From the NCBI RefSeq assembly GCF_001552435.1, contig NZ_BCRE01000001.1, positions 1 through 45,867 on the forward strand: DNA of 45,867 bases, given 5' to 3'. This document shows, one piece after another, positions 40,902 through 45,867 of the stretch. Within the stretch, counting starts at the first letter, position 1. Every line of letters starts with the position of its first letter. The notes beneath the pieces were generated by a model. The model had not been told where the DNA came from. It saw nothing but the letters and a program-made list of their open reading frames with translations, and did not search any database. Both the position numbers and the translations under genes were made by a program. The DNA comes from Kribbia dieselivorans NBRC 106261 (lineage in GTDB: Bacteria > Actinomycetota > Actinomycetes > Actinomycetales > Dermatophilaceae).

Positions 40902-41609
40902 GTGAGCGGTACCGACGAGGCTGTCAGCAGTTCGCTCATCACCGAGTTCTACAGCGACGCAGGCTTGGCCGCCGAAGTTCCCTCCAAACGACCGAACAAG
41001 CGGGGGGAGCAGACCCGTGAACGACTGATCAAGGCCGCTACCGAGTGCTTCACCGAGTACGGCTACACACGAACGCGGATCTCGGATGTCGTGCACCGCG
41101 CAGACACAGCCCAGGGCAACTTCTACCGCCACTTCGGGTCCTTGGACGAGGCTTTCCTCGCCGTGCTCAGGCCAGGGTTGGAGGAACTGGCGAGCGCGTC
41201 CACGAGACGCTCGGGACACTCCACCGACTTGGCCAGCCTGGTCGAAACCAACTCCACCTATCTGCACACCTATGCCCGTCATCGACACATCCTGCGCCTC
41301 CTTCGTGAGGCCGCTGCATCAAGCCCCAACGACGGTTTCCAGTCACTGTGGCTACGGCTTCGTGGCGATTTCGTCGCACGTACGAGACGCTGGCTGGTGC
41401 GACTACACGAGGCAGGGAAGATCGAGGACGTCAACCTCGACCTGCTGGCCGAATCGCTCGGCTGCCTGACGGAGCAGATGGCCTACGTCCATGTGGGACT
41501 TCCCCCGACCACGCCCCGCCGCGAGCGGATCGATGAACTCGGTCAGGCCCTTGGCGAGGCGTGGTTCCGTCTCATCCCGCGCCGTGTGTCAGAACTCGAT
41601 CTTGACTGA
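40902..41609 (+). CDS. TetR-family transcriptional regulator
   Basis: 235 aa, GTG 40902 with GGAGGGAGG directly upstream. After a 30-residue N-terminal extension comes the TetR helix-turn-helix (residues about 35-80): RGEQTRERLIKAATECFTEY, TRTRISDVVHRADTAQGNFYRHF. The C-terminal half is an all-helical ligand-binding domain. It most likely represses the flanking kinase/LLM operon and/or the minus-strand dehydrogenase operon. Its 3' end overlaps the convergent reductase gene by 21 nt. Ligand unknown. Confidence 0.9.
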   Translation: MSGTDEAVSSSLITEFYSDAGLAAEVPSKRPNKRGEQTRERLIKAATECFTEYGYTRTRISDVVHRADTAQGNFYRHFGSLDEAFLAVLRPGLEELASASTRRSGHSTDLASLVETNSTYLHTYARHRHILRLLREAAASSPNDGFQSLWLRLRGDFVARTRRWLVRLHEAGKIEDVNLDLLAESLGCLTEQMAYVHVGLPPTTPRRERIDELGQALGEAWFRLIPRRVSELDLD

Positions 41610-42656
41610 CTGACTCGACGGCGTGGCCTGACACGCCAAGATGTACCCGTCGGCGATGTCTTCGGCCTCCAAGGCGTCGGTTTGGCCGAGGTTGACGGTG
41701 CCTTGGCCGAGGTGACAGGTGCAGGCTCCGCACTTGCCCTCGCGACATGCGTACGGTGTGTCAATGCCGTTGAGAACCATGACGTCGACCAAGGTATGGG
41801 TGGCCGGCCACGCCAGTTCATGCACGGCCCCATCGATGTTCACCTCGACGAGGGCAGCGTCAGAGAGATTCTCCTCGGCAATCTCCGCGATCGGCTGGAA
41901 GGGATCGCCGGTCAGCGAACGGTACTCCTCGGTCTGGATCCGATAACTGTCGAAGCCTGCTGAGACTGCCCCCTCGCGCACCATCTCCATGAACGGAGCC
42001 GGGCCACAGACAAAGATCTCGCGCTCTCGGTAGGGGGCTGCCCAGGCGGCGAACGCCTCGGCCGTGGGCAGCCCCCGGTCGGCTTCGAGCCAGTGCTCAA
42101 CGACGAGTCGTTCGCCATACTCGTCGGCCAGCCTCTGCAGTTCCCCATCGAAGATGATGGACGCTCTGTCGCGGTTGGCGTAGAAGAGGGCGATCCGGCC
42201 CGTCACCGAGGCCAGGACGGCGCGCAGGACCGACATCGCCGGTGTCACGCCACTCCCGGCTGCACAGAGCAGCAAGTCGGCCTCCGGGGATCGCGGACAG
42301 AAGAGTCCGCTGGGCGGCAGCACCCGCAGTTGCTTACCGGCCGCGGCGTGATCGCACAGCCAGTTGGACGCGTAGCCATTCGCGGTGCGCTTCACCGTGA
42401 CCGCGATGCCGTGCTCGGCAGGCGAGCTTGAGATGGAATAGCACCTGGCCACCCAACCGGTCCGGTCACTCGGCACGGCGACGGTGAGAAACTGACCGGC
42501 CCGGAACGCGTACTCATCGGTCAGCGCAGCCGGCACGTCGAACCAGATCGTCACCGCCTCGGCGGTCTCGGGCACAACCCGGTCGATCGTCAGTAGGTGG
42601 CCAAGCAGATGGGCGTCGGGGTCAAGGGAATCTTGACCTGTCACGTGAGTGGTCAT
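41589..42656 (-). CDS. Ferredoxin-NAD(P)H reductase with C-terminal [2Fe-2S] (KshB/PaaE-like)
   Basis: 355 aa from ATG 42654-42656 (GGAG six bases upstream); an in-frame start at 42689 is less likely. Order: FAD domain with RCYSISSSP and VTVKRTANGYASNWLCD; NAD(P)H domain with LLLCAAGSGVTPAMSVLRAV and FVCGPAPFMEMV; and C-terminal plant-type ferredoxin with CREGKCGACTCHL and a distant YILACQAT cysteine, giving all four [2Fe-2S] ligands. It passes electrons to an oxygenase, as KshB does to the Rieske protein KshA in steroid ring opening. No oxygenase is encoded in the window. The gap to the PpdK-like gene is 29 nt, so it belongs to that operon. Confidence 0.9.
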   Translation of the reverse strand: MTTHVTGQDSLDPDAHLLGHLLTIDRVVPETAEAVTIWFDVPAALTDEYAFRAGQFLTVAVPSDRTGWVARCYSISSSPAEHGIAVTVKRTANGYASNWLCDHAAAGKQLRVLPPSGLFCPRSPEADLLLCAAGSGVTPAMSVLRAVLASVTGRIALFYANRDRASIIFDGELQRLADEYGERLVVEHWLEADRGLPTAEAFAAWAAPYREREIFVCGPAPFMEMVREGAVSAGFDSYRIQTEEYRSLTGDPFQPIAEIAEENLSDAALVEVNIDGAVHELAWPATHTLVDVMVLNGIDTPYACREGKCGACTCHLGQGTVNLGQTDALEAEDIADGYILACQATPSSQSVKIEF

Positions 42657-42685
42657 GGGTGGCTCCGTTCCGTCGTCGCGGAGTT

Positions 42686-44182
42686 TCATAGCTGGTCGAC
42701 TGCCAGTCGGTGGATGGGGTGTTCCGCGTCGTCAGCGGCGAGGGCGATCATTCGGAGAACGTGTGGGTCGTGGGCCACGGGGGAGGTGTTCACCGTGCCT
42801 TCCGAGTAGACCTTGCCCGTCGTGCCGTCGATCGTGATGACACTGCCGGCCAAGGACCCGACCAGTCCGGGCCCCGCGCCCACGACGCACGGCAAACCAA
42901 TCTCTCGACAGACCAGCGCGGCGTGCGATGTCGCGCCACCGACCTCCGTCAGGACACCAGCAGACTGGAACATGGCTGGAACATCGTCGGGCGCCGTGAA
43001 GGTGCGAACCAGAATCACGCTTTCTCCCTGGCCAACCAGCGCAAGCACCTCCTCGAAGGTGTGGGCGACGTGACCGGTGGCTACGCCGGGGCTTGCCCCG
43101 AGCCCGATCGCCAGGGCCTCGCCGTCCTCCTTCTCGATCAGCGAGGCGTTGGCAAGGGAATCCACATGGTCTGAGCTGACCCTCGACAACGCCTCCTCCG
43201 CGGTGATCGTGCCAGCCTCGAACAGGTCTACGGCGATTCGGACGGAAGCGTGGGGTGAGCGTTTCCCTGCGCGGCTCTGGAGCACGTAGAGGCGTCCCTG
43301 CTCGACCGTGAACTCGACGTCCACGAGATCCCGATACTCAGCCTCGAGCGTCTCGGCAATGCGGCACAGATCTGCGTGCAGGACGGGGTTGCTCTCGACC
43401 AGATCAGTCAGCGGCGTCGGTGTCTTCTCACCCGAGACGACATCCTCACCTTGGGCGTTGGCGAGCCATTCCCCGAAGATCGTCGGTTCTCCAGTGCTCG
43501 GGTCTCGGCTGAACAGCACCCCGGTGCCTGACTGGTCATCTCGGTTCCCGAAGACCATGGCCTGCACGGTGACGGCAGTGCCCCCACCCGTGCCGAGAAC
43601 ATGCCGCTCGCGATAGGCACGGACCCGCTCGTTGGTCCACGAGTCGAAGACTGCGCCGACTGCCGACCGGAGCTGCTCCCAGGCGTCGACCGGGACGGTG
43701 CCTTCGCCGTTGAGGACGATGTCGCTGTAGCAACGCTGGAATCGATCCCATGTGTCCTGCGCCCAAGCCGGGTCTCCGGATTCGGATGCGAGGGCGTCGA
43801 CCAAGTCCGGTGTGAGACCCAGATTGAGGACGGTATCCATCATGCCGGGCATGCTTTGAGCGGCGCCGGATCGGACGGAGACAAGGAGTGGGGAAGGACC
43901 TCGACCGAACGTGCGGCCCGTATCCTTTTCGAGCGCACGGATGGCCTCCACGACGTCGTCCCACGCCGCATCGGGTAGTGCGCGGCCGTTGGCGTGGTAG
44001 AGCCCGCACACAGCGGTGGGCAACGTGAAGGCTGGCGGGACTGGTAGTCCGATCCTGCGCATGTGGTTGACGCTGTAGGCCTTCCCTCCCAAGACCTCAC
44101 GGTCGCCGGGCTGCGAGCCATCGAGGTGGACGACAAAGGGCACGTCGCCTGCCTGGCTGAGCGTGGACGTCGAACTGGTCAT
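42686..44182 (-). CDS. ppdK: PpdK-like protein without the PEP/pyruvate-binding barrel
   Basis: 498 aa. N-terminal ATP-grasp part of pyruvate, phosphate dikinase: VLGGKAYSVNHMRRIGLPVP, LLVSVRSGAAQSMPGMMDTV, AVTVQAMVFGNRDDQSGTGV and NAQGEDVVSGEKTPTPL. It is followed by the swivelling phosphohistidine domain with GGATSHAALVCREIGLPCVV. It stops at DDAEHPIHRLAVDQL, where full-length PPDK (about 870 aa) would continue into the TIM barrel that binds PEP/pyruvate. The same truncated form is known in mycobacteria (Rv1127c, 490 aa), so this is a family type rather than damage. The phosphoryl acceptor is unknown. It overlaps the SDR stop as ATGA, within the ALDH-SDR-ppdK-reductase operon. Confidence 0.88.
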   Translation of the reverse strand: MTSSTSTLSQAGDVPFVVHLDGSQPGDREVLGGKAYSVNHMRRIGLPVPPAFTLPTAVCGLYHANGRALPDAAWDDVVEAIRALEKDTGRTFGRGPSPLLVSVRSGAAQSMPGMMDTVLNLGLTPDLVDALASESGDPAWAQDTWDRFQRCYSDIVLNGEGTVPVDAWEQLRSAVGAVFDSWTNERVRAYRERHVLGTGGGTAVTVQAMVFGNRDDQSGTGVLFSRDPSTGEPTIFGEWLANAQGEDVVSGEKTPTPLTDLVESNPVLHADLCRIAETLEAEYRDLVDVEFTVEQGRLYVLQSRAGKRSPHASVRIAVDLFEAGTITAEEALSRVSSDHVDSLANASLIEKEDGEALAIGLGASPGVATGHVAHTFEEVLALVGQGESVILVRTFTAPDDVPAMFQSAGVLTEVGGATSHAALVCREIGLPCVVGAGPGLVGSLAGSVITIDGTTGKVYSEGTVNTSPVAHDPHVLRMIALAADDAEHPIHRLAVDQL

Positions 44183-45012
44183 GACGTAGAACCTCCCGAG
44201 GTGGGGGACTGGGTTGAGGGTGCTGAAGTGGTCGCATCGATGTGCAACTCGGCTGCTCGACGGGCTGCCATCAGACCGCCTTCTACCAGGATGTCGATGC
44301 CGTTCAGCCAGGTGGCGGCCGGTGAGAGACAGAAGGCCACAACAGCCGCGATCTCCTCCGGGCGTCCATGGCGCCCGACCGTGGCCACCGCGCGGTCCAT
44401 CCGGTGCTGGCCCATGGTGGCCGTGAAATCGCCGAGGATCGGCGTTTCCACCGGCCCGGGGCTGATGCTGAGGGCTCGTACACCCGAACCAAGGAGAGCA
44501 GCGGCCCTGCGCATCATCGCGTCGACGACGACTCTCTTGGACGTGTCGTAGGCGGCCGTGCCATCGATCGGGTGACTCTCAAGCCACGCGTCGATGTCGT
44601 CCGCACTCTGGGCACGGTGCAGCAACTCAAGTGAATCGTCGTGCTGGGCGTTGTTGTGGGCCGCCACCGATGCCACGCTGACGATGGCGCTGTCGGCAAC
44701 CAACCGGGGCTGAAGTGCATCGCTCAGAAGGCGTGGCCCGAGAACGTTGACCCGAAGGATCGTGGCAGGCGGCGCCGTGCCTGGAACCCCGGCCACGTTG
44801 GCAAGACCCCCGATCTGCGCTGGGAGCCGATTCACCAGTTCGGCGATGGCAACTTCGTCGGCCAAGTCACAACCGAGAGTGCCGTCGCCCTCGATGCGGT
44901 CCACCCCTATGACCGTGACCCCTTGATCATGGAGGATCCGGACCAAGGCTGCACCGATGCCGGAGGCGGCCCCGGTGACCACAACAGGGGGGCGAGGAAT
45001 CGTCGTGGTCAT
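44179..45012 (-). CDS. Short-chain dehydrogenase, coniferyl-alcohol-dehydrogenase/HsdA-like
   Basis: 277 aa, ATG 45010-45012 overlapping the ALDH stop (ATGA). Rossmann motif VVVTGAASGIGAALV, GVTVIGVDR, ANVAGVPGTAPP, SVASVAAHNNAQ (catalytic Ser), AYDTSKRVVVDA (Tyr-x3-Lys) and SPGPVETPIL. The GVPGTA and PGPVxTPIL stretches match coniferyl-alcohol dehydrogenase CalA closely from memory, with 3-alpha-hydroxysteroid dehydrogenase HsdA as an alternative. It would oxidise an alcohol to an aldehyde or ketone, feeding the ALDH. A disordered Ser/Thr tail ends the protein. Confidence 0.88.
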   Translation of the reverse strand: MTTTIPRPPVVVTGAASGIGAALVRILHDQGVTVIGVDRIEGDGTLGCDLADEVAIAELVNRLPAQIGGLANVAGVPGTAPPATILRVNVLGPRLLSDALQPRLVADSAIVSVASVAAHNNAQHDDSLELLHRAQSADDIDAWLESHPIDGTAAYDTSKRVVVDAMMRRAAALLGSGVRALSISPGPVETPILGDFTATMGQHRMDRAVATVGRHGRPEEIAAVVAFCLSPAATWLNGIDILVEGGLMAARRAAELHIDATTSAPSTQSPTSGGSTS

Positions 45013-45867
45013 GCCATCACCGCCGTCACGTCGGTGAACTCTTCGATGCCCAAGGACCCGAGCTCGCGCCCGTACCCCGAGTTGCGCATCCCACCAAATG
45101 GCACCAAGGGTCGATTCCGAGTGCGTACCCCGTTGATCTTCACCTGACCCACCGACAACTGCCCAGCAATGCGGAGGGCCCGTTCGTCGTCGCCGGACCA
45201 GACCTCGGCCGAGAGCCCGTAGTCGCTGTCATTCGCGATCCTGACGGCATCCTGCTCGCCGGTGTAGGTCTGGATGACCACGACAGGTCCGAAGATTTCC
45301 TCCCGAACGGCCTCGGCGCGTTCAGGGAGACCGGTAATGACGGTGGGGTCGACGAAGAATCCGGTGGCGGTCTGCTCCGACCGCCGGCCACTGCCGGTCA
45401 CCAACCGCCCACCCTGCTCCACGGCTCGGTTGATGCGGGCCAGGACAGCCTGCATCTGACGGTGGGTGACCACGGGACCATGGGTGGTGGAGGGCTTGGT
45501 CGGATCGTCGAGAACGAGCCCGGCGGCAGCGTCGCGAACCAGCTCCACGGCGTCGTCGATGCGGTCAGCCGGCACCAGCATCCGAGTCGGCGCGTTGCAG
45601 GCCTGCCCCGAGTTCACCATGCCACTTGTCAGGGCAGCGGGCACGGCCTGGGCGAAGTCGGCGTCATCCAGGATGAGCGCCGGGGACTTGCCGCCGAGCT
45701 CCAAGGCGGTGCGGGTGAGTTCGCGAGTGGCCAGTGCGGCGACCTCCTTGCCTGCGCGCACACTTCCCGTGAACGAGAGTCGAGCAAGAAGCGGGTGCCC
45801 GGCCAGTGCGGCACCGGTGATCGGCCCAGAGCCGGTGACGACGTTGAGGAGACCGGCGGGCGCGCCC
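45009..45867 (-). CDS. NAD(P)-dependent aldehyde dehydrogenase, 5' end outside window
   Basis: The last 285 residues are visible; translation runs in frame to the window edge (PAGLLNVVTGSGPITG and onward). The catalytic general base Glu is in LELGGKSPALIL and the nucleophile Cys in NSGQACNAPTRML; the FGPVVVIQTY and PFGGMRNSGYGRELG motifs complete the class 1/2 ALDH pattern. It oxidises an aldehyde to the acid, most simply the product of the SDR encoded next to it. The start and promoter of this operon are outside the window. Confidence 0.93.
   Translation of the reverse strand, partial: GAPAGLLNVVTGSGPITGAALAGHPLLARLSFTGSVRAGKEVAALATRELTRTALELGGKSPALILDDADFAQAVPAALTSGMVNSGQACNAPTRMLVPADRIDDAVELVRDAAAGLVLDDPTKPSTTHGPVVTHRQMQAVLARINRAVEQGGRLVTGSGRRSEQTATGFFVDPTVITGLPERAEAVREEIFGPVVVIQTYTGEQDAVRIANDSDYGLSAEVWSGDDERALRIAGQLSVGQVKINGVRTRNRPLVPFGGMRNSGYGRELGSLGIEEFTDVTAVMA

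Noticed and set aside
1-45867. CRISPR arrays, tRNA/rRNA genes, insertion sequences, integrases
   Set aside because: No regularly spaced repeats, cloverleaf-like sequence or transposase/integrase motifs were seen on reading the window.

Overview
The window is high-GC DNA (about 70% in most genes) from an actinobacterium. The evidence is the set of genes found almost only in that phylum: sepH (DUF3071), DUF3040, DUF4193, DUF3710, DUF3159, DUF5998, a DUF7455-type zinc ribbon, and ferrochelatase with a C-terminal cysteine cluster. I cannot name the genus; an actinomycete of the Micrococcales type is an inference. Translation signals are a mix of clear Shine-Dalgarno sites and starts that look leaderless.

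Layout. 1-3.6 kb: the 3' part of error-prone polymerase dnaE2, then a SixA-type phosphatase. 3.7-5.6 kb: an overlapping pair of lower-GC genes, one unknown and one DUF4230-like membrane protein. 5.6-8.6 kb: arginine deiminase, a DoxX-like membrane protein behind a duplicated operator-like repeat, and ornithine aminotransferase. 8.7-12.6 kb: methyltransferase, galE, dinB, a tiny ORF and DUF3040. 12.7-14.3 kb (minus strand): DUF7455-type, DUF456 and an alcohol dehydrogenase lacking its N-terminus. 14.5-20.1 kb: parE and parC converge on a frameshifted family-5 uracil-DNA glycosylase. 20.2-25.7 kb: a GNAT/acyl-CoA-synthetase-like fusion, DUF5998, an alkaline-phosphatase-superfamily enzyme, and sepH on the minus strand. 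25.8-31.4 kb: TRIC-like channel, ferrochelatase, inositol-phosphatase-like enzyme, DUF4193, dut, DUF3710, OB-fold protein and DUF3159. 31.4-36.1 kb: ceoB/ceoC (TrkA-type K+ regulators) divergent from a KimA-like K+ transporter that is translationally coupled to a TrmA/RumA RNA methyltransferase.

From 36.1 kb to the end the character changes. GC falls (lines spot-counted at 53-65%, a few near 70%) and the genes look like an accessory catabolic cluster. On the plus strand are kinase-like phosphotransferase 1, an AttH/CrtC-lipocalin-like protein, paralogous phosphotransferase 2, an F420-dependent LLM oxidoreductase, and a TetR regulator. On the minus strand is an overlapping operon: aldehyde dehydrogenase (cut by the window edge), coniferyl-alcohol-dehydrogenase-like SDR, a PpdK-like protein without the pyruvate barrel, and a KshB-like flavin/[2Fe-2S] reductase. 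Together they suggest oxidation of an alcohol through its aldehyde to the acid, electron supply to an oxygenase outside the window, and phosphotransfer chemistry on an unknown substrate. This is the best candidate for an undescribed pathway here.

The other notable structure is a family of long inverted repeats at the 3' ends of transcription units (10.5, 16.6, 17.6 and 29.5 kb). Three share outer ends close to CGCCGAGTGGT, while each has a different but self-complementary inner stem.
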